From Bradyrhizobium sacchari (GTDB lineage: Bacteria > Pseudomonadota > Alphaproteobacteria > Rhizobiales > Xanthobacteraceae): a DNA stretch of 64,000 nucleotides. Of this stretch, positions 1 through 8,817 are shown piece after piece. Position 1 is the first letter of the stretch, and each line of letters starts with the position of its first letter. The position numbers and the translations under genes are program-made. The notes under the pieces were generated by a model. That model was not told the origin of the DNA, did not search any database, and was given only the letters and a program-made list of their open reading frames with translations. The DNA is taken from assembly GCF_002068095.1 (NCBI RefSeq), contig NZ_LWIG01000059.1, positions 63,739-127,738 on the forward strand, written 5' to 3'.

Positions 1-438
1 CGGCGGCGGCAGGTCGAGATAGGCGGCCGCGGTGTTTGACCAGACCGTATCGCCGCCAAATGGTGGGATCACAACTCCTCGCAGTACCGAAATCTTGGGG
101 TAGGCATCGACGAAGGTCATATCGGTGTGCCAGATATCGGCCCGGCCGCCGCCGCGGGCAGAATCAAGCTCGAGGATCGACGTCGTCCCGTTGTTAGCAC
201 CGAGCGTCGGATGAGGCACAAGCTTTCCCAGACGAAGAGCAAAGCGCTCCTGCTCGATGTCGTCGAGATGACTTTGGTCGCGGAAAAAGATGACTTTCTG
301 CTCAAGCAGCGCGCCATTGATCGCCGCGATCGTCTGGTCCGGCAAATCGCCCGACAGCTTGATATTTCGGATTTCAGCGCCGATGCGCGCTGCGCGTTTG
401 TTGACGTCCGCAGGCCGAATGACATCAGTTTTACTCAT
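1..438 (-). CDS. TauD/TfdA-family Fe(II)/2-oxoglutarate dioxygenase, N-terminal part
   Basis: The frame starts at ATG 438 and is still open at the left edge, giving 146 residues of the N-terminal half. A GGAG ribosome binding site lies about 10 nt upstream. The iron-binding H-x-D motif is visible as WHTD near residue 110, followed by the family block PPFGGDTVWSNT. Family members oxidise taurine, alkylsulfonates or aryloxyacids with 2-oxoglutarate; the substrate here cannot be told. The protein is about three quarters identical by eye to the complete dioxygenase at 41809-42741. Only the left edge truncates it; there is no sign of decay in the visible part. Confidence 0.88.
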   Translation of the reverse strand, partial: MSKTDVIRPADVNKRAARIGAEIRNIKLSGDLPDQTIAAINGALLEQKVIFFRDQSHLDDIEQERFALRLGKLVPHPTLGANNGTTSILELDSARGGGRADIWHTDMTFVDAYPKISVLRGVVIPPFGGDTVWSNTAAAYLDLPPP

Positions 439-785
439 GGTGGTATTTCTCCAAGCTTGTGGTTTCGTCGCCAGACAAAGCTATTCAGCTACGGGGCGTT
501 CAGGTGAATGCCAGATTGCGGACTCAGAACCCGCCTGCATGCAGCGAATAGAAGGTGACCACGGCGCTGACTTTCACACGTTGGCCTCCCGTCGGGCAAT
601 TCCTAGCAAGCACAGCGCCAATCGCGAAAACCGGGCGCCACGCCGAAATGTCGTGCCGTATGATCGACGATACGACAAGTGCAGTTCGATACGCAGCCAA
701 AGCGGGGAAACGCATCGACTTTCTACGAAAACTGCGCAGGCAGATTCTGGGACAGAGCTTGGCATTCCGGGCGGCTCCTCTAAAG
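439..785. other. intergenic, divergent or tail-to-head spacer, no gene seen
   Basis: About 350 bp between the start of the left dioxygenase and the end of the methyltransferase. The open frames here overlap each other and show no family motif or convincing ribosome binding site. The dioxygenase promoter must lie here, but no clear -35/-10 or -24/-12 element was recognised. Confidence 0.5.
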
Positions 786-1592
786 CCTAGCTCTACTCAA
801 AACGATATCAGTTAGCCATTCAACCGCCACATCGCCTGACGCATTTTGGTGACGCTCCAAAAGCGCATCGATCTCCTGCGCGATTGCGGCGGCACCAGAC
901 CGATCGATAGCCTTTTTCATATGCGACATGGAATGGCAGTAGCCCCGAAACTGATCGGCGCTAACCGTCTGGCACCATTCTACGTTGTGTCGCTCTACCG
1001 CTGTTAGATCCGGACGCGAACGGAGTTCCGTCTCAAAATCAGCTTTCCCGTAGCCCCCTACGGAATCCGAATAGTACCCACGACGATATCCAGGGATATG
1101 CCGCTCTTGAAAGCTATAGAAATCGTCGAGGAATGCGCTCTCCCAGTACCGGTGGTTGTTCTGCAGCAGCAGCAACGTTCCGGAAGGCTTCAGCACCCGG
1201 GTGGCCTCACCGAAAAATAGCGGCCTATCGAACCAATTGGCCGACGTCGCTGCGGCTACAAGATCGCATGAACCATCGGGCAGTGGAAGTTTTTCAGCAA
1301 ACCCAACCTTCACGTCCAGCCCATTAAAGCCGGTCGAACGCTCTTTGGCGATAGTCGCCATATCTGAGTTCGCGTCAATGCACGTCAACTTCACAATGCT
1401 CGGCACCGCCTGCATGAGCTGTCGACTGAAGATGCCCGTTCCAGCTCCAACATCTACAGCTGAGCGGATCGGCGCAGGTGACATATGATAGCGTGAGAGA
1501 ATGTCAAAGACGTCTTCAGGATACCTCGGTCTATGCTCATCGTAGCCGACCGCGCAGCCATCAAAGAGCTGCCATGTTACGGGGGTATTCAT
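780..1592 (-). CDS. class I SAM-dependent methyltransferase
   Basis: A 270-residue protein with the Rossmann SAM-binding motif VDVGAGTGIF near residue 45, an acidic loop end (CIDANSDM) and the motif-IV region around residues 105-115 (SCDLVAAATSANWF), as in Methyltransf_11/25 proteins. I chose ATG 1592, preceded by GAGGTGG, over an upstream in-frame start that adds 28 poorly conserved residues. It is a paralogue of the protein at 5189-6031: both share W-x-x-FDG near the N-terminus, RP-x-YP, a PGYRR block and similar length. The acceptor substrate is unknown. Its orientation is opposite to the second copy. Confidence 0.85.
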   Translation of the reverse strand: MNTPVTWQLFDGCAVGYDEHRPRYPEDVFDILSRYHMSPAPIRSAVDVGAGTGIFSRQLMQAVPSIVKLTCIDANSDMATIAKERSTGFNGLDVKVGFAEKLPLPDGSCDLVAAATSANWFDRPLFFGEATRVLKPSGTLLLLQNNHRYWESAFLDDFYSFQERHIPGYRRGYYSDSVGGYGKADFETELRSRPDLTAVERHNVEWCQTVSADQFRGYCHSMSHMKKAIDRSGAAAIAQEIDALLERHQNASGDVAVEWLTDIVLSRARL

Positions 1593-2464
1593 GACCACCT
1601 CTTCATTCGGAGTCACCGTTCGATGGCTGCGGCCGGTCTCCCGGCACGGCACCGATGAGCATGCCAGCCGCATCACTCGGACACACTCAGGGGTTCGCGA
1701 GCAAAGTCTCGTAGTTACTCAAATCCGCCAGAAGCTACGAGGACCCGAGCTGAGAAATAGCAAGGCTCATGCCAATCATGTCGCTCGCGAAGATTTCACT
1801 TGGAACCATAGGCTTGGGATTTTGTGTCGATTGCGACGTGTTAAGCGCATCTTAGAATTCGCGACATGCGTCAGAGATCCGACACCTGTGTTTGTACCAA
1901 CGGCGACATTAGCGATGACATAAATCAAAAGAACGGCACCATGCAACGCGGGATGCCGGTTGTCGGAGCATCTTCGGCGAGCAAATGGCTCCGCCAGAGA
2001 CGCGGATCTCGCGGCGCTCACAGGTGGCCAGTAAGCTCGCCTGATTCGCGTTCGGGGATGCTTATATCTCCAGAAGAACATCTATCTGGAATGTTGGAAC
2101 GATCATGTCGACGGTTAGCAGGTAGATCTGCAACAATTCTGTCGGGACTTACAAAACTCTCGCCCCGGTCAACTACCCACGTCAGCAATTGATCGAGAGA
2201 GCCGACGCATGGCAATTTTTATGAATGACGAGCGAAGACACGCTTTCGGAATTCGGTACGCAACCTCAGCCAGGATCTGGGCTCGCTAGGAAACCTGATC
2301 GATGCGGTGCCTAGCCGCTCACAGAACTGCTGCATGCTCAGATCCGCTTCAGTATTCGACTAGCTCGTCAGACGGGTAAGTGAGATCTGCAAGTAGATCG
2401 CTTAGCGGTGGCCAGGCGGTTTCGACCACCTTCAAATTCGCAATCAGCTCAGGAGTTGACGGGC
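1593..2464. other. gene-poor spacer with a short repeated remnant
   Basis: About 870 bp without a supportable gene. Around 2140-2220 a short stretch resembles sequence at about 41545-41610; on the minus strand both read like DQLL-x-x-VVDRGES-x-V. This may be the tail of an unidentified dead gene. No promoter was recognised with confidence. Confidence 0.45.
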
Positions 2465-3505
2465 ATGTTGGCGCAGCAGATTTCATCCGTTCCAGGTTCT
2501 GGCACTGCCGCTGCCCGTGAGGCCGCCGAGATAGCCGCCGAAGCCGGCGGTCAGCTGATCGACCTGACCGGTGGCCAAGTCATTATCGAGCCACCATCCT
2601 CTCTGGCAGAAGGAGCGATTGCCGCCATCAATGCAGGAACGAACCAGTACACCGATTCGATCGGGCTGAAGTCGTCTTGCAAAGCTTTCGCCGACAAACT
2701 TTCGGCGCAAACAGGACTCGGCTGGAATACAGAAGAGATACCTATCACTGCGGGTGCAAAGCAAGGACTGCTCGACGCTATCCCGGGCGTGCTCGAGCCG
2801 GCTGACGAAGTCATCATCATTCGCCCCTGCTGGCCGACATTCCAGTCTCAGGTTATTCTCGCCGGCGCAAAGCCCGTGTTCGTTGAGGCTCGTTCTCCGA
2901 CATACGTCCCAGAGATCATTGCAATTCGGACTGCCGTCACACCTCGCACTAAGGCCATTATCATCAACTCGCTGAACAATGCGACTTGCGCAGTCTCTGA
3001 TCAAACACCCCCCCAGACCATCGGCGATCTCGCAATCAACTACCTGCTCTGGATCGTTTCCGACGAATGCTACTCCAGCTTGGCATTTACCGGTGCGCGC
3101 CAGGAGTCGATCGTCATGGCGCATCTCGGTCCGCGTTCGGGGACGATCCTGATCAACGCCTTCCACAAGGAATTGGCGATCACCGGTTGGCGCCAAGGTT
3201 ATTTCGTAGCCGCTCCGGAGGTCGTTGCCGCGGCCAAGAAGCTGCACAGCTATACGACCTCAACCCCCAATGTCGCGATCCTGGACCATCTTCAATTCGG
3301 CGACGGCAGCTTCGAACGGACGATGCATCAGCGCCTGTCCCTGGCTCGCAAGACTGATCTTCGCATCCTGCCTGGCCTAGTCGACGTGCCCACGCCGTCC
3401 GCCGAGGGCTCATTCTTCTTTTATCTGAATCTCAGCAGATTTTTCGCTGATGTGACGGTTAACCCTTCCGTTCGATCCGCCACGATAGCGTACGATTGGT
3501 CTTAG
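2465..3505 (+). CDS. PLP-dependent aminotransferase class I/II, C-terminally truncated
   Basis: A fold-type I aminotransferase resembling AspB-type enzymes. The N-terminal arm leads into IDLTGGQ, the cofactor loop AGAKQGL is near residue 100, SDECYSSL precedes the active site, and the PLP lysine lies in FHKELAITGWRQGY near residue 240. The start at 2465 has AGGAG about 10 nt upstream; a GTG at 2408 would add 19 residues. The protein has about 346 residues and stops soon after the FFFYLNLS strand. About 50-60 residues of the small domain, including the usual substrate-binding arginine, are missing, and the last 20 residues look like read-through of unrelated DNA. It is probably non-functional or altered. 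Confidence 0.75.
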   Translation: MLAQQISSVPGSGTAAAREAAEIAAEAGGQLIDLTGGQVIIEPPSSLAEGAIAAINAGTNQYTDSIGLKSSCKAFADKLSAQTGLGWNTEEIPITAGAKQGLLDAIPGVLEPADEVIIIRPCWPTFQSQVILAGAKPVFVEARSPTYVPEIIAIRTAVTPRTKAIIINSLNNATCAVSDQTPPQTIGDLAINYLLWIVSDECYSSLAFTGARQESIVMAHLGPRSGTILINAFHKELAITGWRQGYFVAAPEVVAAAKKLHSYTTSTPNVAILDHLQFGDGSFERTMHQRLSLARKTDLRILPGLVDVPTPSAEGSFFFYLNLSRFFADVTVNPSVRSATIAYDWS

Positions 3506-3816
3506 ACGAAGCCGATTTGGGATGCGTGGCTGACGCAACGTTTGGCGACGTGAACGGCTTTCGGTGTCTCCTTGTGCTCCACCAGACCAGGTGGAGTTGG
3601 GGCTGAGACGCGTAGGCGAAACGTTGAACAACCTGAAAACCAGGCTAACAGCCGCCTGAACCTCTCAAGGAGATCTTGAAAATGTGGATTGTAGCGATAC
3701 CCGCTGGCTCCGGACGGGTACCAAGGATTTGCGCCTGGCGAGGAGATTTTCGCATTACCGATAGGCTGTGCGCTTCGCGCGGCAATTTCCCACCCGCTGA
3801 GAGCAGGAGCAAGGTG

Positions 3817-3960
3817 ATGATCGGGTATCTGCGTGACTATGCAAATGCGATCACGGCCGTCGCATACGTGTTTGCCATCCTCGGGCTGTTTTTGGCCTTG
3901 AATGGCAAGATAGAGCTCGGCATTGCGGCGATGCTCTGGAGCTGGTTTCTGGATCACTGA
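3817..3960 (+). pseudogene. 5' stub of a CDP-alcohol phosphatidyltransferase (PssA/Pcs-like)
   Basis: A 47-codon frame starts at ATG 3817 after AGGAG and ends exactly after the sequence SWFLDH. It resembles the first transmembrane segment of CDP-alcohol phosphatidyltransferases, where LRDYANAIT and WFLDH lead into the catalytic DG-x2-AR motif. That catalytic motif and all later membrane segments are absent, so this can only be a relic or an uncharacterised small membrane peptide. The identification rests on about 45 residues. Confidence 0.5.
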
Positions 3961-4001
3961 GACGGACATGTTGCTCGCAAGACATCTAGGAGAACGCCCC
4001 A

Positions 4002-5165
4002 ATGAACACGGCAGCACCGGCTGTGAAAACCCCACTTCAAACCCAGGTTAACAATCGCCCCAACGACCCGATCGCGCTCAGGCTGAATCCTCCGCCGCCA
4101 GTACCATATGTCTTTGATCCGGTCGTCAGCACCGCAGCAACCAATATTTTGGCGAAGGAGGCTCTGAGCAAAGTTATCGGGCATCATCGTTGGTGCGGAA
4201 CGGAAGCTGACCGGCGAGCGGGGGCTGAATTCTGCGCCTCGCGCCTGGGTTATCGAGCTGACGAAGGGCGTTTGGTCCTGACAAGCAGCACACAAAGTAC
4301 GCTAAACATGCTTATTCCCGGCCTCGTTGGTGCTGGCGGGATGCTGGCCGTCGATGAGCTAACCTACCCGCCGATCAAGGCATTTGCAGCCCGTTATGGT
4401 GTAGGGTTGGCACCGGTCCAGATGGATGACGACGGCATGATCCCGGATGCGTTCCGAAAGGTGTGTAAGATACATCGTCCGAAAGCGCTATATGCTCTTT
4501 CCACGCTCCAAAACCCGACCACCGTCACCATGTCCTTGGAAAGACGCAAGGAAGCCGTCGCGATTGCTAGAGAGTTCGGCGCCTTCATCATCGAGGATGA
4601 TATCTACAGCCTTATTCCTCAAGATGCGCCATCACCGCTCTCTGCACTTGCCCCTGAAATTTCTTGGTATCTGCTCGGCTTGGCCAAGAGTGTCGCGCCG
4701 GGAATGAAGGTGGCCTATGTCGTTGCGCCGTCAATGGAGGCGGCGGCGAATTTATTTTGGCCAGGAGTCAGGGCTACCTTCTGGATGACGGCCCCCCTCA
4801 GTGCTGCACTCGCTACAGAATTGATTGAGACTGCATCAATCGGAAAGATTCTCGATGCTGTTCGTAGTGCAACCGCAGCGCGGCATACTTTGGTCCATCA
4901 ATACCTCACAAATATCGATCACCGACTCGGGGATGGGGGTCTCCATGTTTGGATGCCAACGCCACCTAATATAACCAGTACCGATCTAACCACGAGGCTT
5001 GAGCAAGCTGGCGTGCTCGTTTCGAAGAGTGATGGCTTCGTGATCGGTGAAGCGGAGGCGCCGCGAGCGATTCGGTTCGGCCTCGGCAACCCCTCAGACG
5101 ACTCAACCCTTGAAAGTGCACTCGCGATCATTGCGGCAGAGTACGACAGGTGCCGATTGGCCTAG
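4002..5165 (+). CDS. MocR-type aminotransferase domain protein (PLP-dependent, no DNA-binding domain)
   Basis: A 387-residue aminotransferase of the class I/II group found as the C-terminal domain of MocR regulators and in 2-aminoadipate transaminases. The cofactor region includes TSSTQSTLNM near residue 95, LSTLQNPTT near 165, the PLP-phosphate aspartate in EDDIYS near 198, and the Schiff-base lysine in LGLAKSVAPGMKVAYV near residue 228. A C-terminal RFGLGNP segment carries the carboxylate-binding arginine. There is no wHTH domain, so it should be an enzyme and not a regulator. It is 24 nt from the next gene, in the same direction. Confidence 0.85.
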   Translation: MNTAAPAVKTPLQTQVNNRPNDPIALRLNPPPPVPYVFDPVVSTAATNILAKEALSKVIGHHRWCGTEADRRAGAEFCASRLGYRADEGRLVLTSSTQSTLNMLIPGLVGAGGMLAVDELTYPPIKAFAARYGVGLAPVQMDDDGMIPDAFRKVCKIHRPKALYALSTLQNPTTVTMSLERRKEAVAIAREFGAFIIEDDIYSLIPQDAPSPLSALAPEISWYLLGLAKSVAPGMKVAYVVAPSMEAAANLFWPGVRATFWMTAPLSAALATELIETASIGKILDAVRSATAARHTLVHQYLTNIDHRLGDGGLHVWMPTPPNITSTDLTTRLEQAGVLVSKSDGFVIGEAEAPRAIRFGLGNPSDDSTLESALAIIAAEYDRCRLA

Positions 5166-5188
5166 GCATCGCGTTAGGGAGACACAAT

Positions 5189-6031
5189 ATGTCCATAAAA
5201 AGCACGACAACGAGCCAACCTGCGTCGGGCCAGATGCACAGGCCCTGGGACGACTTTGATGGTCTCGGCTACTTTTATAAATTTCGCCCGAAGTACCCGC
5301 CGCGCATCGCAGAACAATTGAGGTCCCTGCTCCGTGATTGCAAAGGTGGTCGCATCGTCGAAGTCGGCGCCGGGACCGGTCTGTTCACGCGAAGCTTAGC
5401 CGCGGCTTTTGGCTCGAGCTTCCAGATCTCCGCTGTTGAGCCTAATCAAGATATGAGGCGACACGCGGAGTCTGAAACATCAACCAGTATGCGCGTGCAC
5501 TACGTGGATGGGGTCGCCGAACATCTGCAAGGGGTAGACAGCTCCGCTCAATTGGTGACCGCTGCCAGCGCGGTGCATCGTTTCAATCGTCCGGCGTTCT
5601 ATCGAGAGGCCCAGCGTGTCCTGGCGCCTGGGGGCGTCCTCGCGATCGTTCAATATGAACCTCACGACAGGGGTAGCGCCTTCGCGGATGGCTTTCTCTC
5701 GGTCATCGAGGCCGCACTCCCCGGTTACCGGCGGCATCGACATTCCAGACCTGAGGGCGGCTACTCAGAGATCGATATTGCGGACGAGCTATTAGCCGAA
5801 GCCGGTCTGAAGGACGTGAGGCGAGAAGCATTCCTTTTTTTCGAGCTGATCGATCGCGAAAGGTTCGAGAATCGCGCAAGGTCATTCACAATCGTACAGA
5901 AAGCAATTTGCCGCGCGGGAGAGAATGCGATCCTTACGGCGCTCGGCACCCTCTTCGAACAGCACCGGGACAGCGACGCCCTTGTTGAGATGCCTTACGA
6001 GGCCGAAATCATCACAGCACGTCGCGCCTAG
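5189..6031 (+). CDS. class I SAM-dependent methyltransferase
   Basis: A 280-residue methyltransferase with motif I VEVGAGTGLF near residue 50, an acidic VEPNQDM after strand 2, and the block RVLAPGGVLAIVQ. ATG 5189 follows AGGGAG; the longer in-frame start at 5150 overlaps the upstream gene. It is a paralogue of the protein at 780-1592. It follows the MocR-type aminotransferase by 24 nt and precedes an amidohydrolase by about 40 nt, so the three genes are probably one transcription unit. The substrate is unknown. Confidence 0.87.
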   Translation: MSIKSTTTSQPASGQMHRPWDDFDGLGYFYKFRPKYPPRIAEQLRSLLRDCKGGRIVEVGAGTGLFTRSLAAAFGSSFQISAVEPNQDMRRHAESETSTSMRVHYVDGVAEHLQGVDSSAQLVTAASAVHRFNRPAFYREAQRVLAPGGVLAIVQYEPHDRGSAFADGFLSVIEAALPGYRRHRHSRPEGGYSEIDIADELLAEAGLKDVRREAFLFFELIDRERFENRARSFTIVQKAICRAGENAILTALGTLFEQHRDSDALVEMPYEAEIITARRA

Positions 6032-6073
6032 GGGTCTACGGGAGTCTTCCGGCTGTGGATGGCGGAGATCAGA

Positions 6074-7294
6074 ATGCGTTTGGTATTCAGTGGCGCAACA
6101 TTAATCGATGGTCGGGGGGGCCGCCCAATTGCGAATGCTGAGGTCGTTGTGGAGGCCGATCGCATAATGGCCGTCGGCTCTGCAGGTGAGTTGCCTGACC
6201 AGGGCGACGCGAGATTTATAAACCTGACCGGGAAGTATCTTTTGCCAGGCTTTATTAATGCTCACGACCATCTAACAACTAAACGACTTCGTGGCTCGCG
6301 GACAGATCGCGCGAGTGCCGATGATGCGCTAATGGTCGCGCGGGGCATCCAAAACGCATTGGTCAACTTGCGAGAGGGCGTAACAACAGTTCGCGACGCC
6401 GGCGCCCCCAGAGGATTGTCGCTGTCGCTGAAGTCTGCGATTACAAGCTCCGATATCGTCGCGCCTCTCATTCTCGCCGCCGCTCAGGGCCTTACTGAAA
6501 CAGCGGGGTACGCGCACGAGATCTTTGTTGAGGTGGATACTCCTCTCGAGGCGAAGAAAGCCACCGGAGTGATGATTAAGCGCGGCGCTGACTTCATCAA
6601 GTGCATGGCGAGCATCGAATGGGGCCATGCCGAAGGCGAGCCATTAAGCACGGTTAACATGGATGTTGCAACAATGCGGGCCGCTTTCGACCTTGCGCAC
6701 CACCATAGCCGCAGATGCATGGCACACGCGCTCTGCGACGAAGCGATCGCGAATGCTGTCGAGGCTGGAGCTGACACCATCGAGCACGGTGTATTCCTGA
6801 GCGCTGCTACCGCAAAAAACATGTCAAAAAGGGGCGTGGGGTTGGTGCCCACTCTTAGTGGCTATAAGGAACTCCGAAATGATTGGGGTCGAGGTCAAGG
6901 CATCATGCGTCAGAGCGCCAAGCTCGTTGAACACCATAAAGTAGGCTTTCGAAATGCTCTTGACGCGGGAGTGACGCTTGCCTTTGGCTCGGATAGCCTC
7001 GGCAATCTGATGGATGAATGCAGCACGATGCAGGAATGGGGGATGACCCCGATGCAGTGCATTGAAGCCATCACCCGGAACGCCGCGATCCTGTTAGGCA
7101 TCGATGATCGAGTGGGGATCATAGCTGCGGGAAGAACGGCCGACCTCGTCGTTCTCGATTCCGACCCGATATCAAATATCGCTGCACTTGGCGAAGTCGA
7201 ATTGGTCGTCAAATCCGGCCGCTTAATAGATCCGGCGAGGCTGCCCATAAAGTTCCCGGGCGGTGCGGTTTTGTCCACCGCCCCCGGTGAGTGA
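6074..7294 (+). CDS. imidazolonepropionase-like amidohydrolase
   Basis: A metal-dependent amidohydrolase of about 406 residues. It has the N-terminal beta-sandwich strand with GATLIDGRGG, the metal-binding INAHDHL motif near residue 65, a metal-lysine candidate in GADFIKCMAS, histidines in MAHALCDE and DTIEHG, and the late aspartate in LAFGSDSLGN. The C-terminal AAGRTADLVVLD is typical of the superfamily. ATG 6074 has GGAG six nt upstream and is preferred over ATG 6059. The family hydrolyses cyclic amides and acyl-dipeptides; the substrate is not determined. It closes the three-gene unit starting at 4002. Confidence 0.88.
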   Translation: MRLVFSGATLIDGRGGRPIANAEVVVEADRIMAVGSAGELPDQGDARFINLTGKYLLPGFINAHDHLTTKRLRGSRTDRASADDALMVARGIQNALVNLREGVTTVRDAGAPRGLSLSLKSAITSSDIVAPLILAAAQGLTETAGYAHEIFVEVDTPLEAKKATGVMIKRGADFIKCMASIEWGHAEGEPLSTVNMDVATMRAAFDLAHHHSRRCMAHALCDEAIANAVEAGADTIEHGVFLSAATAKNMSKRGVGLVPTLSGYKELRNDWGRGQGIMRQSAKLVEHHKVGFRNALDAGVTLAFGSDSLGNLMDECSTMQEWGMTPMQCIEAITRNAAILLGIDDRVGIIAAGRTADLVVLDSDPISNIAALGEVELVVKSGRLIDPARLPIKFPGGAVLSTAPGE

Positions 7295-7730
7295 GTTCCT
7301 CTGGACTCCTGCAGCAGAGGCTGCCGCTTCCATTCAGCCCCTTCTCAAACAATCAGGAATCTGTATGCAGCAGAACTAACGCTTATCACGAAATCGTAGG
7401 CAACAGATGATCCGACCTCACTCGCGAGTGACATCCCTCAGTTGTCGCAAGGGAGCAACGTGCCGGGAAGAAGGATTTGACCGTCGTTTGGCAGGGAGCC
7501 CCCTCCCACTCCTAGTCCTCAGACGTGGCTTTGATCACGAATGCTAGCCCTCAGCGCTAACCCCGCCAAGGACGAGAGGGGTGAATTTCAGACGCAGAAC
7601 TCCGAGCAGGTGCCGTTGCTGCGATGGGCACAGTTGCGGAGCTGCCGGCCAACGCTTGAGTCCCACTTAGATGCTGCACCTGTTGACCTAGCGGCAGATG
7701 AAACGAAAGGGTCGAAAGGCGTCAATTGCC
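7295..7730. other. non-coding spacer downstream of the amidohydrolase
   Basis: About 440 bp with only short overlapping frames lacking motifs or ribosome binding sites. No stable terminator hairpin with a T-tract was recognised by eye. Confidence 0.4.
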
Positions 7731-8226
7731 TCACATGATGCCTCCGTTGAAATTTCTGTGGTGAGCAGTAGCGCGATATATGGGGCAAGCGTCATATCTG
7801 CATGCGTAACTGTAACGAATATCCGCGGTTGACACGGTCACTTCATTTTTGGCGAGATGACGCGCAACCGACGCGCCCTTGATCCCGGCTCCGAGAACAG
7901 CGACCGGATCGGGGCCTCCCTTAGCCAGACAGGCACTTGTTAAAGAAGGTTCTTGGATCTTGATTACCGCGCCAACGTCGATTCAATGCTCCGCGGTCAG
8001 CGCGATTCCCCAGGGCCCGACCAGCCGGACAATGCGTCGATATCGTTCGAAGAAATGCGACGATTTCATCTTCGGAAAGCAGCCAATCGAGCCCGATGCT
8101 GGCATGGCTGCACTCACGGAAGTTGCGCGCCAGTAGACTCGCATTCGTGAAGTTCCAGATGCCGTTCTCGGCGTCAACAAGCACCGGCGGTTCGATCGAA
8201 TCCAGGATGCGCTCATGCGCTTTCAT
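7731..8226 (-). pseudogene. decayed gene with a Rossmann-type dinucleotide-binding motif
   Basis: Reading the minus strand from 8226, one frame encodes a plausible protein segment (ILDSIEPPVLVDAENG...), then sense continues in another frame through VGPWGIALTAEH. An in-frame TGA interrupts it, and the same frame goes on with VAVLGAGIKGASVARHLAK. That last string fits the G-x-G-x2-G nucleotide-binding fingerprint of FAD/NAD-dependent oxidoreductases. So at least one frameshift and one stop codon disable it. I cannot name the parent enzyme; a GlpD-like or other FAD oxidoreductase is possible. Confidence 0.45.
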
Positions 8227-8651
8227 GGCGAGGAGGCATCAAGGCCGGACAGGTCTGAACGTGCCCCCTTCCGCCGTGAAAGGGTGAGTGATCGATCAGG
8301 TCCCCAGAGGACTGACCCTGGTCTATATTGCAGGTCTTATTCTACGCAGGCGTTTTTGACTGGCCCGCGCCTTGATCAATAGACAGGTGACAGACTGCTG
8401 TCTTCTAGATCAAACACCGATGTTGATAGTTGATAGAGATCTGATTGGGGGTCGCGCTTTGGCGACCTCGTTTCTGTTAATCACCTACGGCAAGACCGCC
8501 GCGTTAGGCAAAAACCAAAGCACGCTCAACGCCACGCGCGTGAGTGGTGTCGAATTGATAAGATCCGCACAAAGCCGTCAGGTTCACTACACTTGCCGCG
8601 GGCTGGAGGAGACCTTCAAGTGCCTTCAGGCGCTCAATGCGCAAACGGTGC

Positions 8652-8667
8652 TGGCACGGCCGTTGCT
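8652..8667 (+). promoter_or_regulatory. RpoN (sigma-54) -24/-12 promoter
   Basis: TGGCACG, four bases, then TTGCT: an exact match to the sigma-54 consensus with the correct spacing between the GG and GC elements. It points at the thioredoxin-HAD-UbiA fusion gene whose start is about 150 bp downstream. In rhizobia such promoters are usually driven by NifA or NtrC. I looked for an upstream TGT-N10-ACA NifA site within about 250 bp and did not find an exact one. Confidence 0.65.
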
Positions 8668-8817
8668 ATTGAGATGTGGCAACACTGAGTTGGGCCGAGT
8701 TCACTCAGATACGAAGATGAGCGCCACTCTCCTTCCGCTGAAAACGCTCTCCCCGCATTTCTGAAAGGGCGGGCTCGCGCACAATGTGCGTGTACCGCAA
8801 TAGCGTTAGAGAGCAAC

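Noticed and set aside
2483-3247. Minus-strand frame of 254 codons
   Set aside because: Shadow of the aminotransferase gene; cysteine- and arginine-rich composition and no known domain.
3502-4035. 177-codon minus-strand frame
   Set aside because: Antisense to the phosphatidyltransferase stub and aminotransferase start; no motif.
8372-8764. 130-codon plus-strand frame upstream of the fusion gene
   Set aside because: No family, no good ribosome binding site, and the RpoN promoter lies inside it.
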